Shown here: piece by piece, positions 35,760 through 47,629 of the stretch
Numbering within the stretch: position 1 is the first letter of the stretch
Layout of the letters: the number at the start of each line of letters is the position of its first letter
Assembly (NCBI RefSeq): GCF_039555335.1
Contig: NC_092628.1
Coordinates: forward strand, 94,065,782-94,129,781
Direction: 5' to 3'
DNA length: 64,000 nt
Origin: Amphiura filiformis
Lineage: Eukaryota; Echinodermata; Ophiuroidea; Amphilepidida; Amphiuridae
Translations under genes and position numbers: made by a program
Notes under the pieces: generated by a model
What the model was told of the DNA's origin: nothing
The model's database searches: none
The model's input: the letters and a program-made list of their open reading frames with translations, nothing else

Positions 35760-38392
35760 TTTTTTCTTTTTTTTTTTCCATTTTTATTGCCCTGCACTTG
35801 GGACTGGTGGGTGGAGAAAAGATACAGAAAACCACCAGCCCCCTTCTTCATGTCAGCCATACAAATAAACAAATAAGCAATTATTCCTTTAAGCCCAAAT
35901 TAAAGTTTGATAAATTATGTAGCTACACTTGTAATTATTGACACCCACCACTCACAAGTGCCGTGATGTATACACAACACAAGCTGAAGCCAGGACATAA
36001 GAAAAAGAATGGTAAAAAAGCAGAAGCTGGACCAGGCCTGACAAAAGCACAAAACGAAGACGATCCCAGCACTGTCATAAGTGGTGAGTGTCAATTGAGA
36101 TATAAATGAGACATCACATTCAAGAGAGAATCAAATTCAAGGCATCATAATCATATGATTGAACAAACTTTCGATCAAATCTACATACACAGGGTTTTTT
36201 AACAAAAAACAACAACAACAGACCCATCCCCAGACAAGAACCCTCCCACAATCCCCACATCACAACACATTCACACAAAAACAGAACAAAACAGAGAGAC
36301 AAACAAGAATGGTAACTGTTCCCTTTCAAAAAACAGACAAAGATTCTGTAGAAATATCTATGGCTGATGCAAAAAAACAAACAAAAAACACATTTGAATA
36401 CTTTAAATGCAAAGAAATGCAGGAAATTACATTCCTTTTAAGAACTCGGATCAAAAGAAAATTTCTTAAAGTGTTTGGACAATTTGCCTCTGTTTCAGCA
36501 ATTTTTTTCTCTGTATTAAATTTAATCTTAACCAAATTCTTATAGGCTTGAAAATTAGGAGCAACTTTCTGGAACTTACATCTATGAATATAAAATTTCA
36601 TACAAAGGATGAGAAAATTAATAGTATTTTTATGATCAGAATCTTCAATGACCAAACCAAACATCTTCTGAAAATTGGAAAATTGCAAATTCTCACCAGT
36701 TTTGCTTTCAATTAAGTCCCACAAATTATCCCATAAAGGAATAATTTTATCACAATCACAAAATAAGTGGATAAGAGTCTCATCAAATTTATCACAAAAA
36801 TAGCAAAGTGGGGAATCAATTCTACCAATCTTATGAAGAATTTTGTTAGTGCAGACTGCCCTATGAAAGATTTTGAAGTAAAAAGCCTTTAGTTGGGTTT
36901 CAACACTACAAGAAAAGTTATTATCATGAATTATGCACCAATCCAGAACATCATCAACATTCAGGCATCAAACCAGTAATTTTCAGTGTCAATGGGGCTA
37001 TCATTTTGTTTCAAGATCATGTAAGAATATTTAGTGATTTTACCATTATCAAACAAACTTGCAACAACCTGATCAAAAATGCTTTCCTGCACCTTCTTCG
37101 GATTGTAAAACCAATCAACAGGAGACCATTCATGAGTGAATTATATTTCCTTCGATCTTTAATGGAAATATCAAACTCAAGAACAAGATCCTCAAAGGTT
37201 TTGACAATGTTAAACCCTCTGTAAAGGTCATCGACCACACAAATACCTCGGTCAAACCAATCTTGGTAAAAAAGAATTTCTTGGTTTTGAGACGAATATT
37301 TTTGTTCCACCAAATGGAATCTTGGAGATGGCAGTTTTGATAATCAAGATTATCTTTCATCTTATCTCTATACACATACCATACCCTAAGCGATTCAGCT
37401 AATTAGGTGTTTTTTAATAATGTAAGAACACAATTTGGAGCGTCAGCCTTCCATAAAATTAAAGTATCACTTTGAAATGAACCAAGAATCTTCAACTCCA
37501 AATGTTTCCAAAAACTGTTATATTCAGGGTCCAGTAAGTGTTTTGCCCAAACCAACTTTTGTGCTTATGAAAATGCCTCAATATCAACCATTCGCAATCC
37601 TCCATCACTATAATTATATAGTAGAAATTTCCGTTTAACCCTGTCATTGCCACCATTCCAAATAAATTTAAAGAATAAAGTATTCAATTTTTTGAAAAAC
37701 AGCTTAGGGATAGGGATACATAAAACAGAAAATAAATAAATAAGTTGTGGCAAAAGAAGACTCTTTATCACAGTAATTTGCCAATTAAAGATAAATTTCT
37801 TGAGCGCCAGCAGTTTAAAGTTTGCTGAATATGGGTTAATTTTGGTATGAAATTCAGCTCATACATGGCTTTCACATGTAAAGAGAAATTAATACCTAGG
37901 GTGCTAAATGTATTATCCTTCCAAACAAGGCCTTCATTGCAATAAGGCTTAAAGTCGCTACCTTTAGAACTACCAATGTGAATAGCTTCAGATTTTGACA
38001 TATTTATCTTACATCCTGACAATGAAGCAAAATCCTTGAGAACATGAAATAAATTTCTAAAAGAACCTAAGTCACCATTTAAAAAGCAAGTTGTGTCATC
38101 AGCCAAAAGGCTTACCTTTTCTCCACTTCCCCAACCTTAATACCACAAATATTCTCATTGTTTCTAATAGATAATGCAAGCACCTCAATGGCACAAAGAA
38201 ACAGAAGCGGAGAAATCGGACAACCTTGAAATATACTACGTTCCATACAAATTTCTTCTGAAAGGAACCCATTATTACTAATGAAGCTGCGTCTATTACA
38301 ATAAAATGTTTTAATCCACTGAATGAAATTAGGACCCAAATTAAATGCTTTCAAGACCTCAAACAAATAATCATGCTCAACAGAGTCAAAAG
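35760..38392 (-). mobile_element. 5'-truncated L1/Tx1-like LINE
   Basis: Minus-strand reverse transcriptase pieces: FQGCPISPLLFLCAIEVLAL (within 38112-38366) and ADDTTCFLNGDLGSF (near 38106-37768; ADD is the RT active-site core). Downstream C-terminal pieces follow, such as FFKFIWNGGNDRVKRKFLL (37771-37565), 37375-37017 and 36724-36326. The frames are broken by shifts, so the copy is inactive. The 3' end carries a poly(A) tail (T-run at 35760-35778 on the plus strand) preceded by a polyadenylation signal. The 14-bp target duplication ctgatatctatttc lies at 35746-35759 and 38393-38406, defining the insertion precisely. Confidence 0.85.
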
Positions 38393-38410
38393 CTGATATC
38401 TATTTCATTC

Positions 38411-39371
38411 ACCGACAAGCTGGAAATATGGTTATTTCAAAGCTACGAAAATGGCCCAAAGTAAGACTGCGGATTGTGAAGGACTTTACGGAAAAGGTTA
38501 CAATTATTATCATCTGGATACAGATCTGACAGGCTGCAATAGCCTTTATTATTGTCACAGTTTATAGTGTTGATCTGGGCTAGCTATATGCTTACAGTCC
38601 AATTCCTTCAAAGAAAGGAAATTGCAAACCAGAAATATTTTATGTAGTCAAAGTACTACTATTTACCAGTGTTGTCGGAGAAGATCTAGAATACGTCAAA
38701 GAACGTTATTCTTCCAAGAAAGGAATATATATTCTTCTGCCGATTTGCTGAAGTCTGGTTAAAGGAGCAACACAACTGTCAAAATAAGTGGGGACAACTG
38801 CATCGCAGTCCTGCTTCCTGAAGATATTGTGTGAAAGGTGGAAATAGCACCAAGTTTGGAGAAAGCAGCGCAAGGAGTTAAATTTGGAGAACTGCGCAAG
38901 GAGTTTAATATTGGAGAACGGCGCAAGGAGTAAAGTGAGTTGGAGAACTGCGCAAAGAGTTACGAATGTGTTTGGAGAACGACGCAAGGAGTTTAGTACT
39001 TGGGAGAAAGTAACACCATTTTCGTATGAGGATTTTATACGCAAGGATTTATCAATGCAAGTGTACAAAGGACTTCGCTGATTTTCGCAGGACAAGTGAA
39101 TAAGGATATATTACATCAGTAGTCCAGAACATTGCAAGAACTTTATGATCACCAAGAAGAAGAATGCTGGCTAAGTACTAAATAGATAAAGAGTGATTAT
39201 ATTTGATTATTGTGTATGTGCACTGTTGTCATATATTGTACCAATAATAACGTGCTTTCAATTAAAGACTTAGATTTTGTTAGCATAAACAAACAGTGTA
39301 TTTGTGTTGTGCATTCGTGTGAGTTCGGGTAAAAGGTGATTTTGGCCTTGAGTCAAGTACGACTCGTAACA
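38411..39371 (+). mobile_element. LTR-like block between two LINE copies
   Basis: 38670-39371 begins TGTTGTCGGAG and ends CTCGTAACA, the TG...CA form of an LTR, with a possible polyadenylation signal (aattaaagac near 39259). Within it, 38885-39005 has five copies of a ggagaactgcgcaaggagt minisatellite. 38411-38669 is unidentified and could be adjoining internal sequence. No primer binding site or coding domain was found, so the LTR call is tentative. Confidence 0.4.
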
Positions 39372-40064
39372 ATAGGGATACATAAAACAGAAAATAAATA
39401 AATAAGTTGTGGCAAAAGAAGACTCTTTATCACAGTAATTTGCCAAGATAAATTTCTTGAGCGCCAACAGTTTAAAGTTTGCTGAATATGGGTTAATTTT
39501 GGTATGAAATTCAGCTCATACATGGCTTTCACATGTAAAGAGAAATTAATACCTAGGGTGCTAAATGTATTATCCTTCCAAACAAGGCCTTCATTGCAAT
39601 AAGGCTTAAAGTCGCTACCTTTAGAACTACCAATGTGAATAGCTTCAGATTTTGACATATTTATCTTACATCCTGACAATGAAGCAAAATCCTTGAGAAC
39701 ATGAAATAAATTTCTAAAAGAACCTAAGTCACCATTTAAAAAGCAAGTTGTGTCATCAGCCAAAATGCTTACCTTTTTCTCCACTTCCCCAACCTTAATA
39801 CCACAAATATTCTCATTGTTTCTAATAGATAATGCAAGCACCTCAATGGCACAAAGAAACAGAAGCGGAGAAATCGGACAACCTTGAAATATACCACGTT
39901 CCATATAAATTTCTTCTGAAAGGAACCCATTATTACTAATGAAGCTGCGTCTATTACAATAAAATGTTTTAATCCACTGAATGAAATTAGGACCCAAATT
40001 AAATGCTTTCAAGACCTCAAACAAATAATCATGCTCAACAGAGTCAAAAGCTGATATCTATTTC
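39372..40064 (-). mobile_element. Duplicate of the LINE 5' segment
   Basis: Nearly identical to 37710-38406, including the same 5' truncation point and the same target duplication ctgatatctatttc (40051-40064). The minus strand encodes a longer intact RT stretch (40024-39353, 223 codons), with FQGCPISPLLFLCAIEVLAL and ILADDTTCFL in one frame. An identical truncation point means the segment was copied after insertion rather than inserted twice. Confidence 0.85.
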
Positions 40065-40259
40065 ATTCGCCCGGTAATTTTTTCTGGGACACCCTGTATG
40101 CGGAGGACGTTTAACGATTACAAATATGATATGTTACGCTGTTTTAACATTGTTAAAACATAGAAGTTACATCAGTTTATTAGAAATACGTGTATTTTAA
40201 AATAGACTATGAGAAATCAACCTTTGAAAATGGATAACGATGTTTTTGGATCACACTTT

Positions 40260-40500
40260 ATAAGTTGTTAATATCTACTGAAGATATAAGACATGCAAGA
40301 CCGTTAATCGTACAAACTATCTCCTGTAGATAGGAATATTGTGTGAATAGTGCTCTCTTTAGTAGATAGCAATATTCACACAATCCTATATGAGATATCT
40401 CACCACAAATTCACAGAATCTTGCGATAGTTATATCCTCAAACTTATACACTGAGCTTATATGAGCTTTATTCAGTAGATCTAGTGGATGAGCTATCTTA
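40260..40500. repeat. Isolated relatives of the 84-bp satellite
   Basis: atctactgaagatat, ctatctcctgtagatagga, tagtagatagcaatattcac and acaatcctatatgag match the satellite motifs of 14.3-16.4 kb. Confidence 0.7.
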
Positions 40501-40784
40501 TAATAAAGAAGCTATAGGCCTAATAACCAGAAACTATCCACGAATTAATGAAATAAACTAACATAATAACCTGTTCAGTGCTCGTAAATAAACGTAACCA
40601 CGGACAAAGATTACAGATTACATGCACCAAAAACTCTATTTGTAAATAAAAATAAATAATTACATTTGGGGATATATAAATAGTGCATGCACGATGCCAA
40701 GCCACAGGCCTCTGTAGGGCCTACACTTTACATACCGGTACTTATTTTGTTCAATACGCTGGCAGATCCGCCGTGAGCTGTTGT

Positions 40785-40862
40785 GTCGTGTGGTGGTGAA
40801 TTCAACGACATGCAATTGTGAGTTCGCGCTGGTTCGAATCCGAACGGTTCTGATTTTTCTCT
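40785..40862 (+). mobile_element. tRNA-derived SINE head (fragment)
   Basis: A perfect B box (ggttcgaatcc) follows a weak A-box-like stretch (tgtcgtgtggtgg) at tRNA-like spacing. No cloverleaf can be drawn. Body and tail are not defined. Confidence 0.35.
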
Positions 40863-42534
40863 CCGTTATAATAATGTCAGTTGCCTGAGCTCCATTTCTT
40901 TATCTTATAACTGTGGCCAAAGACACACCTTACAAACCATTTTTACAACATTTAGGGACATTGCTCAATAGAGACACAGTTTTAAAGTCTACCTAAATAA
41001 TAACCATCGCAACTAAGATCAACTCCCCGAGTAGTATATGGGTAAACCGAGGCAATAGAGAGGTTGCAATATTTTGCGCTAAATGCCCGATACGCTGTTC
41101 AGACGTCCGTATCATGGTATAGCATTATGATGTACATACTCACCAACCAACGATTTTGCATAAGGCGTTCAACATCTAAAAATTCTATAGTCGCCCTCTT
41201 GTGAACCCAAATGCTATGACCAAAAAAGTGGTCACAAGAAGGCAACTATACGATTATTTACCGGTCTTTATGTAACGTTAATTCAGAATGATTTGGATTA
41301 TAAAACGGGCTGGCATGCCGCTCAAATTTGTTGTTTTCAGTACTTACCGAATCTTGACTTTATTTACAAGATGATACTTTTTCATGGGGGAAATTTGTTG
41401 CATTGAATGAACCGTGTATCAAAACTTGTCCTCTGTGCGTTATACGTGGACGTTTGTATCAAATATGCAAATCGCAATCTCTTTTTTTATACGGCCGATC
41501 TGCACGTATGAACCGCACGTATGAATGAAGTGAAATTACTTGCTTTGGGATAAACAAAATTCATCACATTAATAATTAGACTCTGCTTCATATCTTAAAT
41601 ATCATTTACCGTTTTTATTATTGTAAAGCGGACAATTATGTGTGTGTTCTGCATTGCCCGCGTGTTCATTCCGCCACAGAAGAGTGACTTTGAATAGTTA
41701 GACGTATACGATCACGGCGTTTGGAAATCGCAACCTCTCGAATTAGGTATAGTTCCTTGTCCACCATTGTCCACTGGAATTTCAAGCCTGGATTTCAAGC
41801 TATCGCACTTATTTCGAAGATACTTACTGGTGTCATTTCAATGGCATGTATATCAGTGCATGGAATTGTGTGTCTTTTATCGAGCGGTGGGGCAGGTGGG
41901 GCAAAGTGCCCCAACCCCGACAAAAAAGTGAAAGGAAAAGAAAAGAACAAGGAGCCCGGTTTCCACTGACATTTATCCAGATTATGGGCCAAAATAGTGT
42001 AAAATACAACATTTTTTGCGTGCACATATCCAAATAAAACCCTTATCACCCCGGCCATGGGGCCATAATAGTGTGAAAACCAATTTTTACTGTGTGTAAA
42101 TTGCCAAATGTTCACAGGGCATCTATTGCACAATACCCACTTCTGGCACTGAGCAGTCGATATAGCTTACATGATGCAGTGTTAATGGTGCTTTTAAAAC
42201 GATGATAATGCCACATTAAAAACAGGAAAAGGCATAGCGACGTATTAATTATGCAACGGCTGTAGGTCTACACAACCTGTACCACGTCTGCCCGTTTTAA
42301 TAAGTGTTTTATATCAAGGTTGAGGAAATATTTAAAGCTGGGAGTTTGAATTTAATGCATGACCTTGTACACTTGCACTTTTTATTTCTCGTCTCTGTAA
42401 TTACCTCACTCACGCCACGGTTTCCACCTTTCTATTCAGCTATATTATTCTGTCTCTTTCTTTGACTACGTTAGCTTCCATTCCCGTCTTTGTCCGCCTG
42501 CCGCTGTTTATTTCTGCTGTCTTTGTCTGTCTTC

Positions 42535-42558
42535 CCTCTCTCTCTCTCTCTCTCTCTC
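42535..42558. repeat. (CT)n microsatellite
   Basis: About 12 CT dinucleotides within a pyrimidine-rich stretch. Confidence 0.9.
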
Positions 42559-44248
42559 TATCCCTCCCTCTCTCACTCTCGTAAGGACGTTGAGCTCGGT
42601 GAAATGTAATACAGTGATGGGACGTACGTTATAAATCACTTACCAATCTGTCGTAAGAACCTTTTAGCTCAGAGTGTAAAATCTGTGCTTTTAGCTTTAC
42701 TGAAAATGAGACTAAATAATGTGATAAGCACTGCTTTTACCTGCTAAGTAAAACCTCTGCTACTACAAACTACCAAATTGACCATTTAACAATCTCGATA
42801 AAAGATTCGGAGGCTTTAGTTTATTCATTTCGTACCAGTCATTTTTATTATCACTATCTCAAAACGCGATGTTTTTACATGTACGTGACTTGTGAAACGT
42901 AATTGTAATTACAAGAAATAAACCATCACCGTTTTTAGGCAACCCGTAGTTGAACGTCCTTGACATGTTAAACGTATAGCCTATGCCTACGTCTCCAGCT
43001 ATTAATGCGGTCGAAACTCAGGTTGATTTTTTTACACCAATCTTTGTTTATACTAACAGTAACATTTTTGTGTGAAAAAAAAACTTCTTAACCCAACTCT
43101 GCTATTATTAACCCAACTCTACTGATTGTTTATGTACAGGTTACACAAAATGTACGAAGTCTTACTCATACATTTTGTATACAGAGAGCATTTCAAAATA
43201 TATATGTTTAGGTCTTACGTTCTTCTCCTCCAACTCTTTCTATTTCTTCACAATCACATTACCACAGTGCTACTGTAGCTTCAAGGGCATCCAGGACACG
43301 AAAAGTCTACGTTGCTACGGTAACACAGGCATTTTGAGCGCTAATTGATGATGAAGAGAGTGAAGCGGTGGTCCCTCCTATCCGTACAGTCAGTATAATA
43401 AATCAGTCGGTGTAAGAAGTTACTTCATTTACAAGCTATTGAAGCGGCCACAATAAATATATACCGTAACTAAAAAGGATTCGTCGTCCACGACATACTC
43501 ACTTTTTTTGGCACAGATGCAAAATAATATACTGAGCACTTGCTTCTTTCTAGCCTTTCCAGAACCCATTTAGGTTCTTCATAGAACCATTTAAGGTTCT
43601 ATACACAGGGCAGCTCAAGAACCATGTTTAGGTTCTACTCAGAACCTATTGTTTTATATCTCTTGAAAGTCTTGATCTCAAAGCAGATATGTCGACGTTT
43701 ACCATTGTGGCAACGGGTCACAAATTACATAACTTCAATCACCTTCATTATTGCACTTCCCATCCGTTTCATTTTATATAATTCCACGTTGGGTTAACTG
43801 CTTTTGTACGTTTGAAATGACACACTTAGCCTAATATATCAAATACATTTACATAATACAATATTATTATAATTACAACTTTCCATAATATACACAATAA
43901 TATATTTCTTTTATATACACATGTTGAAATATTTATAGGACGGTTACAAGTTTGTTCTCATAATAAACCCTGTCAAAATTAATAAAGAGCATTGCATTAC
44001 TCGGCTTAGAACATTACAATATGTACATACATAAAAAAAAACATAATTATTATTTTCCGTAATAGGGAGGGGGGCTTAAACACCGTACAAAAATAATTAT
44101 GCAATTTATACAATTTAAAATCCTCTTCCTTTAAAATATGATATTAATGTAAAATCGCTCTACAAGATGATGCTGCGGGTATCAAAATAAGGGTTTAAGT
44201 TTCAGAACAAGCTGTTTTTATATATACCCAAATCATGACAATTGACTT

Positions 44249-44944
44249 CCCAGCAAACACAAAAACGTTTTAAAAACGTTTTTAATAAGTTATATTTTGG
44301 CTTTTGGTTTACATAAAAACGTTTTAATAACATTAAAATGTCGGGTTATATAAAGGTCATGAAAACGTTTTAAAACGTTTTGTATGAAAACACACTACAA
44401 CAATAGTTTTAAAATGTTTTCAAAAATGTTATTGTAAACTATTTTTGCAAACATTTTTTGCCAAATATTTTGTCAACACGTAAATAACATTATGTTAAAA
44501 TATTTGTACCTAGCAAAAACAGAAATGTTCTTAAAATGTTTTTCTCAAAACGTTTTAATAACATTTAAATGTCGGGTTATATAAAGGTAATGAAAACGTT
44601 TTTAAAACGTTATTGCAAATATTTTGGGCAAACATTTTCGCAAAATATTTTGTCAACCCCCAAATAACATTCTGTTTAGAATGTTTTGTATATCAAGTTT
44701 TCAAAAATGTTTTTGGAATGTTATTAAAACGTTTTTATACCCTTTATATAACCCGACATTTAAATGTTTTCTGTAAACATTTTTTGTTTGCTGAGCAGTA
44801 AATTAAAAAAAAATGATTTTTAATGTTATGAAACGTTTTATACCCTTAATATACCCTTTATATAACCCGACATTTAAACGTTTTCTGCGGGGTTTTCTGA
44901 CAACCTTTTGCGAATGATGCCGAAAACGTTTTGTGTTTACTGGG
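44249..44944. mobile_element. MITE of the CCCAGCAAACAC family, copy 1
   Basis: Left tip CCCAGCAAACACAAAAACGT and right tip acgttttgtgtttactggg. The interior carries many aaaacgtttt palindromes and the block atgtcgggttatataaaggt, several times and in both orientations. Open frames inside are not genes. Confidence 0.8.
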
Positions 44945-45139
44945 TTGTTTGCCTTTAGTCATATAAAATGTGTAATTTTGCAAGCATTGGGGACAAATAC
45001 AGATCTAAGAAAGATATAGTTGGCATGACATGTTAAGTTATCAGACTGACCGGACAAATGACAACAACACGTTGCCCCTAGAGAACAAGATAATCAAGGG
45101 GCATAGTTGACTTGAGCAGATTTGCCTCTGCCTTTCGGT

Positions 45140-45994
45140 TATAGTTTGATCAGCTCGTAATCGGCGGGCCTTATAACATCGCGAATTAGTATCAATATAT
45201 TTATTTGGAGAATTGTCTTGTGACATCTCGCCAGAAGTGTTACAAATTATTTATTGAAGTCCTGTTATACTTTGTCTACTTTCTTTAACACTCAAAATAT
45301 TGACCAGGCAGATCAACTACATCACTCTTAACGTGGGTCTACTTTTCGGCGTATAGTAGTAACCCAGCAAACACAAAAACGTTTTTAAAACGTTTTAAAC
45401 ACACTACAACAATATTTTTAAAATGTTTTCGAAATGTCATTGTAAACTACTTTTGCAAACATTTTTGGCCAAATATTTTGTCAACACTTAAATAACATTA
45501 TGTTAAAATATTTCCACCCAGCAAACACAGAAATGTTCTTAAAATGTTTTTTACAAAACGTTTTTATAACATTTAAATGTCGGGTTATATAAAGGTCGTG
45601 AAAACATTTTAAAAACGTTATTGTAAATATTTTGGGCAAACATTTTTTGCAAAATATTTTTTCAAACCCAAAATACCATTCTGTTTAGAATGATTTGTAC
45701 CAAGTTTTCAAAAATGTTTTTGGAATGATATTAAAACGTTTGTATACCCTTTATATAACCCGACATTTAAATGTTTTCTGTAAAACATTTGTGTTTGCTG
45801 TGCAGTAAATTACCAACAAATGTTATTTAATGTTATGAAAACGTTTTATACCATTAATGTACCCTTTATATAACCCGACATTTAAACGTTTTCTGACAAC
45901 CTTTTATAACCTTTTGCGAATGATGTCGAAAACGTTTTGTGTTTGCTGGGAATAGCCTAATAATTCCCGCCGATTACAAGCTGATCAAAGTATA
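45140..45994. mobile_element. TIR element hosting a nested MITE
   Basis: tatagtttgatcagctcgta and atcggcggg at the left are inverted at the right (cccgccgattacaagctgat, caaagtata). After removing the nested element at 45363-45950 only about 267 bp remain. A left-end relative lies at 32774. Confidence 0.75.
45363..45950. mobile_element. MITE of the CCCAGCAAACAC family, copy 2 (nested)
   Basis: CCCAGCAAACACAAAAACGT at the left, acgttttgtgtttgctggg at the right; interior closely similar to copy 1 (gggttatataaagg, tataacccgacatttaa). It lies inside the element at 45140-45994, so it is the younger insertion. Confidence 0.85.
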
Positions 45995-46086
45995 GAGGGG
46001 TTATCATAGATTTGCTGTACAAAATATTTTGTCTAACTGCATCACCAAAAGATCAACGTATTCTCATAATATCGCACGTCTAATAC

Positions 46087-46439
46087 TTAAGGGGGTACTA
46101 CACCCCTGCCCAATTTTGTGCCCATTTTGCATTTTTCTCAAAAATTATAGCGCATTGGGGACAAGTAAGATATGTATATTATAGGGCAAGGACTACAACT
46201 ACTGCACTGGAAATTTCAGCACAGACAACAGTTGTGGAGTTACAGTCAAAAATGAGGGAAAAACAATATTTGATCAATAAATCAATAACTACTTGCTATG
46301 AGTTGCTGAATTTTCAGTACAGTAGTTGTAGTCCTTGCCCCTATAATATACATATTTTACTTGTCACCAATGTGCTATAATTTTTGAGAAAAATGCAAAA
46401 ATAAGCACCAAATTGGACAGGGGTGTAGTACCCCCTTAA
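46087..46439. mobile_element. TTAA-flanked palindromic MITE, copy 1
   Basis: TTAAGGGGGTACTACACCCC at the left and its complement ggggtgtagtacccccttaa at the right. The inner arms also pair: tatattatagggcaaggact with agtccttgcccctataatat. Tips and TTAA target are compatible with a piggyBac-type mobiliser, but this is inference. Confidence 0.85.
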
Positions 46440-46770
46440 AAACATTGCAAATAACTCGTTCTGCAAGTGTAAACTGCTATCCCCACCGTCGACTGATAGT
46501 GATAGCGTACGTAGGACGTAGGTTAACAATGGTATATCCTATTTCGACAGCTTCACTCATACGATAACTAAAGCACGGACGTAGATTTATCCTACCTTCA
46601 ATCTGATGCCAAATGTTACTTATCAGATTACTAGCTTTCACGTTTCCTATTTGATCATAGTAGTAAATCACTGATAATAAATACACACTATAGCATATTT
46701 GGATGGATTATGAATTTTGTTCATTTTGAACAATTCCAACTAAAAACGAAGGTGATATTACTCACGTTTT

Positions 46771-46809
46771 AGTGACGTTTCACCACTGCACTAGTGGCTT
46801 CATCAGACT
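46771..46809 (-). ncRNA. Hammerhead ribozyme-like core (PLE 3' terminus)
   Basis: On the minus strand: AGU, CUGAUGA (46806-46800), stem GCCAC/GUGGU around a 7-nt loop, GAAACGUC (46781-46774), then ACU. Stem I AGU/ACU, a 2-bp stem III, and cleavage predicted after GUC. Confidence 0.65.
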
Positions 46810-47471
46810 GGCAACTCATCACATCTGACTGATTGCTTTTATAGGCAACAGGATGCACCGTAGAGGGCGTGATGCGTTGGTCAAAGATGTTGCTGAGTGC
46901 GTAGGCCCCTCGTCCTTGTTTAGAGTGTCTATGTCCTTTTCGGCGGATCCAGGTGGCTTCTTTCAGCCACCTGGTAGTCTTATCGGCTTGTCGGCCCTTG
47001 TCGGCCAATTGATGGAGTGATTTTTAGAGGCCACATGATCAGTGATGGCGGATTTGTGAATGTCTGTGACAGATGATTGGCGTTTTGCTCGAATAAATGG
47101 TTTTGATTCAAATTTCTCCACTTCTTTCTGGTGCTCTTTGAGTCGGATACCAAAGGGGCCACCAGTTTCACCAATGTAGGAACTGGGGCAGTCACCGCAG
47201 GGGATTTCATAAATGGCTTCTGCTTTCTGTTGAGGGAGAAGTTTACCCTTCGGATGAACGAGCATATTGCGGATGGTACGGTGTGGCTTCATGGCTGTGG
47301 AAAATCCGTGTTTTTTAAACACCCTGGACACTCGCTCGGATACGCCATAGGGAACCACAACCATGCCTTTGGTTTTTTCACTGTCATCTTTTCGTTTTGA
47401 CCAACTCATCACGCCCTCTACGGTGCATCCTGTTGCCTATAAAAGCAAGCAGTCAGATGTGATGAGTTGCC

Positions 47472-47508
47472 AGTCTGATGAAGCCAATAGTAGTGGTGAA
47501 ACGTCACT
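47472..47508 (+). ncRNA. Hammerhead ribozyme-like core (inverted terminus)
   Basis: AGT, CTGATGA (47475-47481), stem GCCA/TGGT with a loop that differs from the other arm, GAAACGTC (47498-47505), ACT. Same architecture as the minus-strand core, on the opposite strand. Confidence 0.65.
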
Positions 47509-47629
47509 AAAACGTGAGTAATATCACCTTCGTTTTTAGTTGGAATTGTTCAAAATGAACAAAATTCACAGTTGAAATCAATCACATTCCTATTTCCTAA
47601 TGAACTTGTTCAAAGATATTTGGATGGAT

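Larger units (their letters stand above)
35299..40098. mobile_element. Non-autonomous mariner-like element carrying nested retroelements
   Basis: Left terminus TACAGGTTGTCCCAGAAAAA (35299) and right terminus tttttctgggacaccctgta (40098) are inverted repeats, extending through ataccgagtgaat/attcgcccggtaat. The TA-CAGG tips fit a Tc1/mariner-type element. Without the insertions only about 495 bp of it remain (35299-35759 plus 40065-40098), too short for a transposase. Confidence 0.7.
40099..44248. other. Intergenic with minor repeats
   Basis: No gene recognised. Contains an 84-bp-satellite relative (40260-40500), a tRNA-like SINE head (40790-40860), a (CT)n run (42535-42558) and a possible dispersed repeat near 41880-42110, where aatagtgta is repeated. 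Near 43555-43650 several ggttct/agaacc pairs suggest another palindromic element, boundaries unclear. Confidence 0.4.
46709..47615 (-). mobile_element. 5'-truncated Penelope-like element with inverted termini
   Basis: Flanked by a perfect 14-bp duplication, atatttggatggat (46695-46708 and 47616-47629). Coding remnant on the minus strand, 47399-46769, in two frames: AIYEIPCGDCPSSYIGETGG of a GIY-YIG endonuclease, then RWLKEATWIRRKGHRHSKQG in a shifted frame. The reverse transcriptase part is absent. The 3' terminal region (about 46711-46886) is repeated inverted at 47399-47569, so the element has inverted ends of roughly 170 bp; an extra 46 bp (47570-47615) follows on one side only. Mixed or inverted terminal repeats and variable target duplications are known for Penelope-like elements. 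Confidence 0.88.

Noticed and set aside
35966..36083. Plus-strand exon starting MYTQHKLKPGHKKKNGKK with a gtgagtg donor
   Set aside because: It lies within the 3' part of the minus-strand LINE, between its coding frames and poly(A) tail. It is more likely antisense to the element than a host exon; no partner exon was found.
36159..36545. 128-codon plus-strand frame, Lys/Gln/Thr-rich
   Set aside because: Antisense shadow of the LINE reverse transcriptase C-terminal region.
41795..42133. Overlapping open frames on both strands near 41.8-42.1 kb
   Set aside because: No splice signals or domain; repeated aatagtgta words suggest an eroded dispersed repeat.
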